64,000 nt of DNA from an uncultured Thermoanaerobaculia bacterium (GCA_951812325.1 OX638294.1:1528859-1592858), one strand, 5' to 3'; positions 26,162 through 35,324 are shown, counted from the stretch's first letter. A program made the numbers and translations. Notes: a model not told the origin generated them from the letters alone.

Positions 26162-26360
26162 CTGAGCGACCTCCTCCATGCCGGCACGGGCCGAGGCCGC
26201 CGGTCCGGCTTCTCGCGGTTCAGGAAACTCTGGAGCGCGACAGACTGTAGCAGCGGGCAGCAGCGGGCAAGTCGCCGGCACGCACCAGGGACGCAACGGG
26301 TACCATGTCGCCGCCACCCGCAACAGAAACCGACCGTTCCCGCACCGAGGAGACCCGCCG

Positions 26361-27674
26361 ATGACTCGACGCCTGATCCCGAACTGCCGCCGGATCGCGG
26401 CCCTGCTGCTCACGCTCACCCTCGCCGCCGCCCCGGCGCTGGCCGCCGCCGACACGACTCTTGCGGTCACGAAGCCCGAACAGGTCGGTCTTTCGTCCGA
26501 ACGCCTCGCACGCATCGACGCGGCGATGAACGGCTACGTCGAGGCGGGCAAGATCGCCGGCGCCACGGGCCTGATTGCGCGGCGCGGCGAGATCGCGTAC
26601 TTCAACACCTACGGCTACCGCGACCTCGAAACGAAGGCGCCGATGCCGAAGGACGCCCTCTTCCGCATCTACTCGATGTCCAAGGCGGTCACTGGCGTCG
26701 CCGTGATGATCCTGCACGAGAAGTACGGTTTCCCGCTCCGCACGCCTGCGTCCCGGTGGATCCCCGCCCTCGGCGACATGGAGGTCGCCGAGTGGAGCAT
26801 CGATCCGGGGACCGGCGACCCGAGCCTGGAGCTCGTGCCCGCGAACCGCGACATGACGGTCCAGGACCTGCTCACGCACACCGCCGGCATCAGCTACGGC
26901 GGACCGCGCAACGCCCAGGGCCGCTCGTTCTACGCTGAACTCGGGGTCAGCAGCCGCGACCAGAATCTCGCGGAGTTCGTCGAGAAGCTGGGTCAGTCGC
27001 CCCTCCACGATCACCCCGGCACGGTCTGGCGCTACGGCCTCTCCATGGATGTCCTGGGCCGCCTGGTCGAGGTGATCTCGGGCAAGACCTTCGACATCTT
27101 CCTGGAGGACGAGATCTTCGCGCCCCTCGGCATGAAGGACACGGCGTTCTACGTGCGCCCGGGCGCCGAGGCCCGGCTGGCCGTGCTCTACACGCCGGAC
27201 CGCGAAGCGGGCGACGGCACGATCGTCCGCTCCGAGGCGCCGCCGCAGGACTCCTACCTGAAGAAGCCTGCGATCTTCTACGGCGGCGCCGGCCTCGTGT
27301 CGACGACGACCGACTACTTCCGGATGATCCGGATGCTGCTCGACGGCGGCCGCTACGAGGGCGGCCAGATGCTCAGCCCGAAGTCCGTCAAGCTCCTGTC
27401 TTCCGACCACATCGGCGACATGCCGCGCGTCGGCCAGTTGATGGGACCGGGCGACGGCTTCGGCCTCACTTTCCGGGTCAATCAGAACCCGGGAATCAAC
27501 GGCGCATTGGGTTCCCCCGGCGAATACAGTTGGGGCGGCGCCGCGGGCACCCGGTTCTGGATCGACCCCGACGAGGAGATGGTCGGTGTGTTCATGATCC
27601 AGATCCTCCCCCACGCCGGCCTGACGTACGGCACGGAGTTCCACAACCTGGCCTACCAGGCGATCGTCGACTGA
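26361..27674 (+). CDS. serine hydrolase, beta-lactamase class C-like
   Basis: A 437-residue exported enzyme with signal peptide ALLLTLTLAAAPALA. The nucleophile motif SxxK is SMSK at residues 105-108. WRYGLSMDVLGRLVEVISG provides the Tyr of the second motif, and the strand near the C-terminus holds GGAAGTRFWIDP. DLLTHTAGISYGG is a family signature. It resembles esterase/D-aminopeptidase-type penicillin-binding proteins (EstB-like) rather than true beta-lactamases. The next gene starts 20 bp downstream, probably in one operon. Confidence 0.88.
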   Translation: MTRRLIPNCRRIAALLLTLTLAAAPALAAADTTLAVTKPEQVGLSSERLARIDAAMNGYVEAGKIAGATGLIARRGEIAYFNTYGYRDLETKAPMPKDALFRIYSMSKAVTGVAVMILHEKYGFPLRTPASRWIPALGDMEVAEWSIDPGTGDPSLELVPANRDMTVQDLLTHTAGISYGGPRNAQGRSFYAELGVSSRDQNLAEFVEKLGQSPLHDHPGTVWRYGLSMDVLGRLVEVISGKTFDIFLEDEIFAPLGMKDTAFYVRPGAEARLAVLYTPDREAGDGTIVRSEAPPQDSYLKKPAIFYGGAGLVSTTTDYFRMIRMLLDGGRYEGGQMLSPKSVKLLSSDHIGDMPRVGQLMGPGDGFGLTFRVNQNPGINGALGSPGEYSWGGAAGTRFWIDPDEEMVGVFMIQILPHAGLTYGTEFHNLAYQAIVD

Positions 27675-27694
27675 TCTGTTTGGAGAAAAGAGAA

Positions 27695-29518
27695 ATGACC
27701 GACCGCAGCCTGGAAGTCCGTCTCGCCTCACGTCCCGCCGGCGAGCCGGAAGCCGCGAACTTCGACCTCGTCGAAACCGACATGCCGAGCGCCGGCGAAG
27801 GCCAGGTTCTCGTGCGCAACGTCTACATGTCGGTCGATCCGTACATGCGCGGCCGCATGCGGGACATCCAGTCGTACACGCCGCCGTTCCAGATCGGCAA
27901 GGCGCTTGACGGCGGAGCGGTCGGCGTCGTCGAGGAGTCGAACTCGGACGCCCTGGCCCTTGGGGACCTGGTGTCGAGCCGCTTCGGCTGGCGCAGTCAC
28001 TTCGCCGCTCCCGCCGAGCAGTTGCAGAAGATCGACACCCACGGCGCTCCGCTCTCCGCGTTCCTCGGCGTGCTCGGCATGCCGGGCATGACGGCCTGGG
28101 TGGGCCTGCTCGACATCGGCGAACCGAAGGAGGGCGAGACGGTCTTCGTCTCCGCCGCGGCGGGCGCCGTCGGCAGCCTGGTCGGCCAGATCGCGAAGAT
28201 CAAGGGCTGCCGGGCCGTCGGCAGCGCCGGGTCGGCCGACAAGGTCGCCCACCTGGTCTCCGACCTCGGCTACGACGCCGCCTTCGACTACCACGGCGAC
28301 TTGAACCGGAATCTCGCCGACACCTGCCCGGACGGCATCGACGTCTACTTCGAGAACGTCGGCGGCCCCACGCTCGAGGCCGTCTTCCTGCACATGAACA
28401 TGTTCGGCCGCATTCCCGTCTGCGGCATGATCGCGCACTACAACGACAAGGAACCCCGCCCGGGGCCGAAGACGCTCATCTCGATCATCCCCAAGCGTCT
28501 CAAGATGCAGGGCTTCATCGTGTCCGACCACATGGACCGCCGCGCCGACTTCGTCCGCGACGTAGCCTCATGGATCGCCGAAGGCAAGGTCACCTACCGC
28601 GAAACGATCGTCTCCGGCCTCGAAAAGGCCCCCGAGGCCTTCATCGGCCTCTTCCGCGGCGAGAACACCGGCAAAATGGTCGTCCAGGTCAGCGACGACC
28701 CGACACAGTCCCGGCAGGGCAAGTACTTCCTGAGACAACTTGAGGATGATGCCGACCGAGTCACGAAACGAAGCGAGGTACTCCATGCGCTTCTAGCGGA
28801 GTGGATCGAGACCGCACGCATTCTCGCCGACTACAAGAGTCTGTTTCTCGATGCCGAGCGTCTCGAAGTCCTGAACCTGATCGCAGGCCCGGTTCTGCGA
28901 CTGATTAAAGACGTGCTTTGCCAGTACATGTTGCTTCGCGTGGCACGGCTCACGGATCCGCAAGAAGCTGGACGAAATCGGGATAAGAACCTGTCGGTGC
29001 TCTGGCTTCCGTCGCTGTTCGACGGGAAGAAGGATGACGACCAACAGAAGGAAAAGCTCAAGAAGCTGGTTGAAGAGGCCAGGCGCGCCGCCAAGTTTGC
29101 CCGCCAGTGGCGCAACAAGATGGTGGCTCACGTCGACCTCGAGAGGGCGACGGACGGCGCCACGCGTTTCGTGCGGGAGACGAGGCCAGCTGTCGCGAAG
29201 CCGCTGAAGCCAGCAACCCTGGCGAAGATGGACCAAGCGCTGGAGTCCGTCCGTCGGGCACTCGATAGTGCCTTCCAGTACGACCACGACAGCGAGCAAG
29301 GCATTGGGCTTGAACACTTGACAGTCGCCTCAGAGCTCGGCACGGCGCTGTTCGACCGGGCGACAGGGCTCGTCGCAGCCGTTCAGTTCATCGACGCGCT
29401 GGCTGATCCCGAGCACGACTGCGCCGTTGATGTGGAGATTGCGTCCCGGCTTCTCGGGAAGCTCGAACCCGCTCTGCTCGAGAAGGTCCGGGCGCTCGGG
29501 CCGCTCAGGCTTTCGTAG
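27695..29518 (+). CDS. NADP-dependent oxidoreductase fused to an AbiU2-like HEPN domain
   Basis: A 607-residue protein in one frame with no internal stop. Residues 1 to about 338 are a complete medium-chain oxidoreductase of the zinc-free leukotriene B4 dehydrogenase/YfmJ type: VDPYMRGRM (47-55), the cofactor motif AAAGAVGSLVGQIAK (154-168), ENVGGPTLEAV and the C-terminal NTGKMVVQV. Residues 345-535 look like the AbiU2 HEPN family: LFLDAERLEVLNLIAGPVL, RVARLTDP and the HEPN motif R473-N-K-M-V-A-H479. The last 70 residues are unassigned. GGAGAAAAGAGA precedes the ATG. HEPN domains often act as RNases in abortive infection. The join may be a true fusion or a HEPN gene that lost its own start. 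Confidence 0.8.
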   Translation: MTDRSLEVRLASRPAGEPEAANFDLVETDMPSAGEGQVLVRNVYMSVDPYMRGRMRDIQSYTPPFQIGKALDGGAVGVVEESNSDALALGDLVSSRFGWRSHFAAPAEQLQKIDTHGAPLSAFLGVLGMPGMTAWVGLLDIGEPKEGETVFVSAAAGAVGSLVGQIAKIKGCRAVGSAGSADKVAHLVSDLGYDAAFDYHGDLNRNLADTCPDGIDVYFENVGGPTLEAVFLHMNMFGRIPVCGMIAHYNDKEPRPGPKTLISIIPKRLKMQGFIVSDHMDRRADFVRDVASWIAEGKVTYRETIVSGLEKAPEAFIGLFRGENTGKMVVQVSDDPTQSRQGKYFLRQLEDDADRVTKRSEVLHALLAEWIETARILADYKSLFLDAERLEVLNLIAGPVLRLIKDVLCQYMLLRVARLTDPQEAGRNRDKNLSVLWLPSLFDGKKDDDQQKEKLKKLVEEARRAAKFARQWRNKMVAHVDLERATDGATRFVRETRPAVAKPLKPATLAKMDQALESVRRALDSAFQYDHDSEQGIGLEHLTVASELGTALFDRATGLVAAVQFIDALADPEHDCAVDVEIASRLLGKLEPALLEKVRALGPLRLS

Positions 29519-29756
29519 GCCGGCCTCACCGGCAGGCCTGTCCCACTGCCGGCAACGCTCAGAGATTGAGCCAACGTCGCCCGGAAAGTGCGGCGCCCCC
29601 GGCTGGGTCTCAAGCGTACGGGAGCAGCCCCTCTCGGTCTCCTTGAGCGATCACCAGCCGGCGGCGGTCGGTGCCGAACAGGGGTGCTCCCGGCTTGCGG
29701 TTGCAGGAGTGGCTGGCAGCCGCTCATGGGCTTCTCCGCAGCAGGCGGCGATAGGA

Positions 29757-29885
29757 GGCGCCCTTTGGTGGTCAGGATGTGGGCATCGCGAGAGAGGCGA
29801 TCGACGAGGGCGGTGGTGAGCTTGTCGTCTCCGACGACCCTGACCCACTCGGAGAAGGCAAGGTTCGAGGTGACGATGGTGGAAC
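29757..29885 (-). pseudogene. istB (IS21) fragment
   Basis: The minus strand reads TIVTSNLAFSEWVRVVGDD then KLTTALVDRLSRDAHILTTK, the sensor-II end of the IstB ATPase of IS21 elements. The rest of istB and istA is absent here. It directly abuts the HNH gene end at 29893, the same junction as at 20378/20386. Confidence 0.75.
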
Positions 29886-29892
29886 GCCGCCC

Positions 29893-31575
29893 GCGTTGTG
29901 CCCCGCTCTCGGGCGACGAGTTCTTCCAGGTGCGGCGGCGGCCACAGGCACTCCATCGCGTAGCGGAGGTCGAGCGGCTCACCGTCCCAGGACGGCATGG
30001 ACTCCTGGCCGGTGATCAGGATGCCGGCGTTTCCCAGGTACTCGACCAGTTCGCGGGCGGCGCGCAGGCCTACCGGGGGAGGCGCCGGACTCTGCTCCAG
30101 GGGCCGTCCCCGGCGATGGAAGAACCGGACGGGGCCGTCTTCGCTCATCCGCAGCCCGAAGCGGCCTTCATGGAGAAAGCGGTGGTGTCGTCGGCACAGG
30201 AGAACGAGGTTCGAGAGCTTCGTTTCGCCGCCGTCGGCCCAGTGGACGATGTGGCGGGCGTCGCAGTGCCTGGAGGTGCAGCCCGGGAAGCGGCAGCCCT
30301 GATCGCGGAACTCCAGGGCCCGCCGGATAGGCGGTGGAATGGTGCGGGTCTTGCGGCCCACGCTGAGAATCCGGTCCGAGTCGTGGGTCATCCAGACCCT
30401 GCCGGCGTCGCAGGCGATGCGGCGGGCTGTTTCCGCTGAAACAGGCGTGTTGGAGTCGCCGATCCAGGCACGGTTGGGCGCCGGCGGCCCGGCTGCCGGC
30501 AGCCCGGCCCCGGCGGACGCTCTCCCGATCCGTGTTGATGCTTGAGACGCAGCTGTTCCGCACCGTGCTTCGGACCCGGACGCAGTGGTTCTTCGCCCGC
30601 CGCATGGGGTGACGCCGGCGATGCGGGCGGCCTCGCGCCGGCCAGCCCGGGCCCGGGTTCCGGGTAAGCGGGTCGCCGTTCCTCGGTGGGCACGGTCACC
30701 TCCCGTTGAACCGGCCTGCCGGCGTTCCCGCGGGAACGTTCTTCTCCGGTGTTTCCGCTGGAACGTGTCCGTGGCAGGCCAGTGCCGTCGCCGGCCGTGC
30801 GGCCTGATTCTGCCAAGCCTTCGCTTCGACCACTTCCGGCGCAACGGACTTGGCCGGCGTTCCCGCGGGAACGTGCCCATGGCGATCCGGTGCCGTAGCC
30901 GGCCGTGCAGCCTGGTTCCGCCCGGCCTTCGCTTCGTCCCCGGCCAGGCGGTCGGCTCGCGGCCGGCCGTTGGTCGACCCGCTCGCCGCAGTCCCCAGCT
31001 CCTCTTCGTTCACGTGGAAGACCACCTGATAGCGGTCGCAGCTCGAGCCCGGGTCCAGTCCGCCCCTGAGGGCACTCTCGGCTACCAGAACCAGAGCGTC
31101 CGCGCGTACCTTGCCCGCCGACGGACGATCCTTCTGCTCCAGGGCGTACAGCTTCTCGCCCGCTGCATCGAGCGCCTTCCGCAGCAGCTCGCCCGCTTCC
31201 GGCGCCAGACGCCCCCGGATGACGACCATGCCGTTCTCGTCGACATGGGTCGTCAGCTCGCTCAGGGCATCCCGCAGTTCGTCGTCCTGAGCCTCCACCG
31301 AGCGATCGACCCTCAGCCACGCCCTGACGATCTGTTCGACATGATCCGCCGTGCAGGCCCTGGCGGCTCCGAGCAAAGCCTCCTCCGTGTCGGGACGGGC
31401 GACGCGGGTCAGGGCCCTGACTTTCGAATAGGAGAGTTCACCGCGCTTTCTCGCCGGGCTGATGTGCGGCAGATCGCCCAGGGCGCGGGCGACGCGAACG
31501 CGCTCGCGTACCGCGCCGGCGCCAGGCCGATGCGCCAGTTGAGAAAGTGGGCGCAAGCTGAGAAAGCCGCAGCCC
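29893..31575 (-). pseudogene. DUF222-HNH endonuclease gene with frameshifts (13E12-type)
   Basis: Read leftwards, the DUF222 domain begins at about 31560 (FLNWRIGLAP, then RERVRVARALGDLP in another frame), runs through KVRALTRVARPDTEEALL and ENGMVVIRGRLAPEAGELL, and passes a linker of VPAGT repeats near 30720-30870. After two more frame changes comes the HNH core at about 30430-30180 (GCRFPGCTSRHCDARHIVHW). Shifts lie near 31530, 30710 and 30430. The first part of DUF222 is missing where R1 copy E begins. In a complete state it would exceed 450 residues. It is inactive as it stands, unless a few errors are sequencing artefacts. Confidence 0.75.
30723..30873. repeat. palindromic repeats in the HNH linker, second locus
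   Basis: The same perfect 16-bp palindrome CGTTCCCGCGGGAACG occurs at 30723-30738 and 30858-30873, 135 bp apart. An imperfect version, GTTTCCGCTGGAACG, lies between them at about 30751. Confidence 0.85.
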
Positions 31576-31671
31576 CAGTTTCCCAGTCTGTGCCGGCACC
31601 GTTCTCGAGGTCCGGGAGTACAGCCCTCCTGCCCGCACTCGGCGTGATCCACTCGACTTTGGAACGGCCAT
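31575..31671 (-). repeat. R1 dispersed repeat, copy E (internally deleted)
   Basis: The segment keeps both ends (GTTTCCCAGTC at the left, GACTTTGGAACGGCC at the right) and the middle GCCGGCACCGTTCTCGAG, but lacks about 45 bp found in the other copies. It sits exactly where the DUF222 coding homology stops. Confidence 0.6.
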
Positions 31672-31847
31672 GGGCAAACAGCGCTTTTCCTTGTGCCCCT
31701 TGCTCCTTGACAAATCTGGACGTTTGGACCCTCGCGGGAGGCGGCCGACGGGCCGGTACTCCGGGGCGTACCGGGCTCTTGATCGTGACATCGTGAACTC
31801 CTCCCTCCTCCAAGAATGAGGTGTCCACGGAACCGGGTCAAGCTCAG

Positions 31848-32271
31848 GTTTGCCCGCCTGTGGCGCAACAAGGTGGTCGCACACGTCGACCTCGTAAGGG
31901 CGAGGGACGGGGCCACCCGTTTCGTGCGGGAAAGGAGACCGACTGTCGCGGAGCCGCTGGAGCCAGCGACCCTGGCGAATATGGACCAAGCGCTGGAGTC
32001 TGTCCGTCGGGCACTCGATAGTGCCTTCCAGTACCACCACGACAGCGAGCAAGGCATTGGGCTTGAACACTTGACAGTCGCCTCAGAGCTCGGCACGGCG
32101 CTGTTTGACCGGGCAACAGGGCTCGTCGCAGCCGTTCAGTTCATCGACGCGCTGGCTGATCCCGAGCACGACTGCGCCGTTGATGTGGAGACTGCGTCCC
32201 GGCTTCTCGGGAAGCTCGAACCCGCTCTGCTCGAGAAGGTCCGGGCGCTCGGGCCGCTCAGGCTTTCGTAG
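31848..32271 (+). pseudogene. HEPN domain copy, C-terminal part (third copy)
   Basis: Positions 31848-32271 align without gaps to 29095-29518 and are nearly identical over the last 230 bp. The encoded part keeps the HEPN motif (LWRNKVVAHVDL) and the unassigned tail. The N-terminal 120 or so residues of the HEPN domain are missing. An ATG at 31816 gives a 151-residue frame that could still be translated. Confidence 0.75.
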
Positions 32272-32521
32272 ACCGGTCTCGCCGGGCCTGGTTGTCCACA
32301 CAGACCGTGCGGCCAAGCGCCAGCGAAGAGCCTCGCGCAGTTTGAGGGTCGGCAGCTACAAACGGCGTTGCCGCTGCCTCCTGTCCGCCGGTGGCACCGC
32401 CGGGAAAGCGCCCGACGAGTCCTTCCGACCGGGCGCGCAACGACACTTGGGTTGCCACCCTCGGACCGCCAGCCAGGCGCCAGGCAGGGCCGACTTCCCC
32501 ACCAACCGCAATGCACGGGTT

Positions 32522-32910
32522 TCAGGGGTACGGGCAGTCGAGGTCGAGGAACGGGATCGCGCTGAGAACGTCCGGGGGATCGACGGGCAACGCGCGGTGG
32601 AGGTAGGACTCGTCGAGTTCGTCCCAACTGGTGACGCCGAGGAGGCCGAGGCAGGTAGTGATCTCGTGTTTGAGGATGCGGAGCATCCGGACAACGCCTT
32701 CACGGCCGGCGGCGGCCATCGCGATGCACTCGAGCCGGCCGATGCCGACAGCGTCGGCCCCCAGGATCCTTGCCTTGACGATGTCCGTGCCGCGCAGAAA
32801 GCCGCCGTCGACGACGGCTTCGGTGCGGCCGTCGACTTCCCTGACGACCTTGGGAAGGGTGTCGAGGGCGCCGCGGACGTGGTCGAGCTGCCGGCCGCCG
32901 TGGTTCGAGA
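32522..32910 (-). pseudogene. duplicated 3' end of the lldD-like gene
   Basis: This stretch aligns over 389 bp with 33757-34145, the last 130 codons of the FMN-dependent dehydrogenase gene, at about 96% identity by eye. It encodes RQLDHVRGALDTLPKVV through to DLDCPYP and a stop. The catalytic N-terminal half is absent. With the intact gene it brackets the DUF1902/HicA-like pair. Confidence 0.85.
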
Positions 32911-33101
32911 GCCTGACTTCCACGAAGGCGGCGCGAGAGGAGAGGCGGCGAGGCCGCTGACCTGCGGGTGGCTCGCCACGCGGCAGCAGGGCGGACCGGG
33001 CGTGGCGGCACAAGACGTTGGTGAGAGCGGAGGCCCACTGCGCCGAAAGCAGACCTGCGGCATAATGTCCTCGTGCGGCCGAGCGGCAACCGGGAGAGAG
33101 C

Positions 33102-33347
33102 ATGGACCATCGCTACTTCGCTGAGATTTCCTGGGACGACGAAGCCGGTGTCTGGTATGTCTCGGACACGGACTTTCCCGGCCTGGTTGCCGAGGCGCCG
33201 TCGGAGCGCGACCTGACGAAGAAGATACGGACGCTCGTGCCTGAGCTGTACGAGCTGAACCGGCATCTCTTCGGTGGACCGGCACTGAAAGCGATTCCGC
33301 TCCGGACGACATCGAGCAGGCTGGAGACGATCCGCCTCGCCGGATAG
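33102..33347 (+). CDS. DUF1902 (HicB-like) antitoxin
   Basis: An 81-residue protein, MDHRYFAEISWDDEAGVW then TDFPGLVAEAPSERDLTKKI and LVPELYELN, which matches DUF1902, a small HicB-like fold. Such genes are typically paired with a HicA/YcfA-type toxin. Its TAG stop overlaps the GTG start of the next gene (TAGTG), a tight coupling. GGGAGAGAGC precedes the ATG; CATAAT at 33061-33066 is a possible -10 box. Confidence 0.8.
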   Translation: MDHRYFAEISWDDEAGVWYVSDTDFPGLVAEAPSERDLTKKIRTLVPELYELNRHLFGGPALKAIPLRTTSSRLETIRLAG

Positions 33348-33506
33348 TGGCCAGCTTCACGCGAGCGCTGAAGCGGAAGCTGCGGGAAGCGGGTTGCCGT
33401 CGGGTGCGTCAAGGGCGCGGGGACCATCCCGGTGGACGGGAACATCAAGTCGCGGCACACGGCGAACGCCGTGCTCGCGCAGGCGGGCCTCGCAAAAGGC
33501 TTCTGA
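33347..33506 (+). pseudogene. HicA/YcfA-like toxin with internal deletion and frameshift
   Basis: The first 27 codons give VASFTRALKRKLREAGCRRV then RQGRGDH, the usual HicA/YcfA start. The family continues with about ten residues (a WxSP-type segment) and then the catalytic His strand; here these are missing and the frame shifts by one. In the shifted frame the rest reads IPVDGNIKSRHTANAVLAQA, then GLAKGF and TGA at 33504-33506. The toxin is therefore broken, while its antitoxin partner looks intact. Confidence 0.75.
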
Positions 33507-33540
33507 TTCGACAAAGGGGCTACGCGCCAGGCCGCGTCGC

Positions 33541-33756
33541 GCTCAAGGGTACGGGCCGTCGAGGTCCAGGAACGGGATCGCGCTGAGGACGTCCGGGGCA
33601 TCGACGGGCAACGCGCGGTGGCGGGGCTACGCGCCAGGCCGCGTCGCGCTCAGGGGTACGGACAGTCGAGGTCCAGGAACGGGATTGCGCTGAGGACGTC
33701 CGGGGCATCGACGGGCAACGCGCGGTGGCGGGGCTACGCGCCAGGCCGCGTCGCGC
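33541..33756. repeat. 107-bp tandem repeats of the lldD gene tail
   Basis: Units start at 33541, 33648 and 33755; the third unit runs into the true 3' end of the lldD-like gene. The first two units repeat its last 30 or so codons plus a 24-bp spacer (GGGCTACGCGCCAGGCCGCG), with only a few mismatches. Confidence 0.9.
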
Positions 33757-34899
33757 TCAGGGGTACGGACAGTCGAGGTCCAGGAACGGGATCGCGCTGA
33801 GGACGTCCGGGGGATCGACGGGCAACGCGCGGTGGAGGTAGGACTCGTCGAGTTCGTCCCAACTGGTGACGCCGAGGAGGCCGAGGCAGGTAGTGATCTC
33901 GTGCTCGAGGATGCGGAGCATCCGGACAACGCCTTCGCGGCCGGCGGCGGCCATCGCGATGCACTCGAGCCGGCCGATGCCGACGGCGTCGGCGCCCAGG
34001 ATCCTTGCCTTGACGATGTCGGTACCGCGCAGAAAGCCGCCGTCGACGACGACTTCGGTGCGGCCGTCGACTTCCTTGACGACCTCGGGAAGGGTGTCGA
34101 GGGCGCCGCGGACGTGGTCGAGCTGCCGGCCGCCGTGGTTCGAGACGTAGACGACATCGACGCCGTGCTCGCAGGCGAGGCCGGCGTCCTCCGCCGTGGC
34201 GATGCCCTTCAGGATCAAGGGGATGTCGAACTCGTCCTTGATCCGCTTGACCAGGTCCCAGGTCATCCGGGCCTGGTAGTTCAGCGGCGCGGCACGAGTC
34301 GTGGCCTCGCCGACCGACGGCGGACGCCACCGCTTGAGGATGTCCCGCTCGCGGCGGCTGTAAACCTGGGTGTCGACGGTGAGGCAGAAGCCGTTGTAGC
34401 CCGCGGTCTGCGCCCGGCGAATCAGTCCCCGCATCCAGTCCTCGTCGTCGGCGAGATAGAGCTGGTACACCTTGGCTGAATCGGAAGCCTCGGCGGAACC
34501 TTCGAGACCGGGAAGGCACACCGAGCTGACGAAGTTCATGATCCCGAAGTCGTCGGCGGCCTTCCCGGCGGTGGCGCCGCCGCCTTCCTCGAAGAGTTGC
34601 AGCGAGCCGATCGGGGCCAGGATGACGGGGATGCGCAGGTCGTGTCCCAAAAGCGATCCTGCGGGTTCGATCTCCGCGACGTTGGTCAGCACGCGCGGCC
34701 GAAACGCGACCGAGTCCAGTGCCTGCCGGTTGCGCTTGACCGACGTCTCGGTCTCGGCGCCGCCGATCAGGTAGTCCCACACCTCCCGGGTCAGCTTGCG
34801 GCGCGCCGCCACGACCAGTTCATGGAAGGTCAGAGCGCTCTTCGCAACGGCCCCGGGTTCGAACGGGTCGTCGGTCAGGTATCGGCGCGGGTCGGTCAC
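33757..34899 (-). CDS. lldD: FMN-dependent alpha-hydroxy acid dehydrogenase (lactate dehydrogenase type)
   Basis: A 380-residue enzyme of the (S)-2-hydroxy-acid oxidase family, which oxidises L-lactate, glycolate or mandelate with FMN. Motifs: REVWDYLIGGAETE, VILAPIGSLQLF, GFCLTVDTQ, LILKGIATAEDA (FMN-contact Lys), the active-site His in VSNHGGRQLDHV, VVVDGGFLRGTDIVKA and GADAVGIGR. The physiological electron acceptor and exact substrate cannot be told. The 3' end is followed by tandem copies of itself and by a toxin-antitoxin pair. The symbol is used for family resemblance only. Confidence 0.85.
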   Translation of the reverse strand: MTDPRRYLTDDPFEPGAVAKSALTFHELVVAARRKLTREVWDYLIGGAETETSVKRNRQALDSVAFRPRVLTNVAEIEPAGSLLGHDLRIPVILAPIGSLQLFEEGGGATAGKAADDFGIMNFVSSVCLPGLEGSAEASDSAKVYQLYLADDEDWMRGLIRRAQTAGYNGFCLTVDTQVYSRRERDILKRWRPPSVGEATTRAAPLNYQARMTWDLVKRIKDEFDIPLILKGIATAEDAGLACEHGVDVVYVSNHGGRQLDHVRGALDTLPEVVKEVDGRTEVVVDGGFLRGTDIVKARILGADAVGIGRLECIAMAAAGREGVVRMLRILEHEITTCLGLLGVTSWDELDESYLHRALPVDPPDVLSAIPFLDLDCPYP

Positions 34900-35324
34900 G
34901 GAATCGCTCGGTTCGACGTTCGGCGGACCCTGGCAGCAGCCGATCGGCCTCGGCGATCCGCCGGCCGCGGTGGAAAGGGTCCGCCAGAGAGTGGAAGGCT
35001 AACAGCCAGTGGCAGAAGTCGCGCAGCTTTCTAGCGGCCATGCATCCCGCCCGGCATCGTGCCATCCGTGCGCCCGATGACGGGCGCACGGACTGGTTCG
35101 CGGGTGGCGCGGAGCGCGCCACCCGGGTTGCTCCTCAGTCGCCCTTGTTCCCGGAATTGAGGGCGGCCCGATATGCTCCCTCGTCGCGCCTTGCTGGACG
35201 GGCGCCTGACCGCTCTCGGCGCCACACGGACTTTCACCACGGGCGACAGCCGCAGCCGATCGGCCTCGACGATCCGCCGGCCGCGGTGGACAGGCTCCGC
35301 CAGAGGGTGGAAGGCTAGCCGCCG
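34900..35324. other. 425-bp intergenic region made of repeats
   Basis: It contains a 77-bp direct repeat (34932-35008 and 35249-35325) flanking R2 copy b. Apart from the ribosome site of the zincin gene at the right edge (GGAAGG), no gene is evident. Confidence 0.6.

Noticed and set aside
33541..33756. Regular 107-bp repeats that might look like a CRISPR array
   Set aside because: Units are gene-tail duplications without unique spacers and there are no cas genes.
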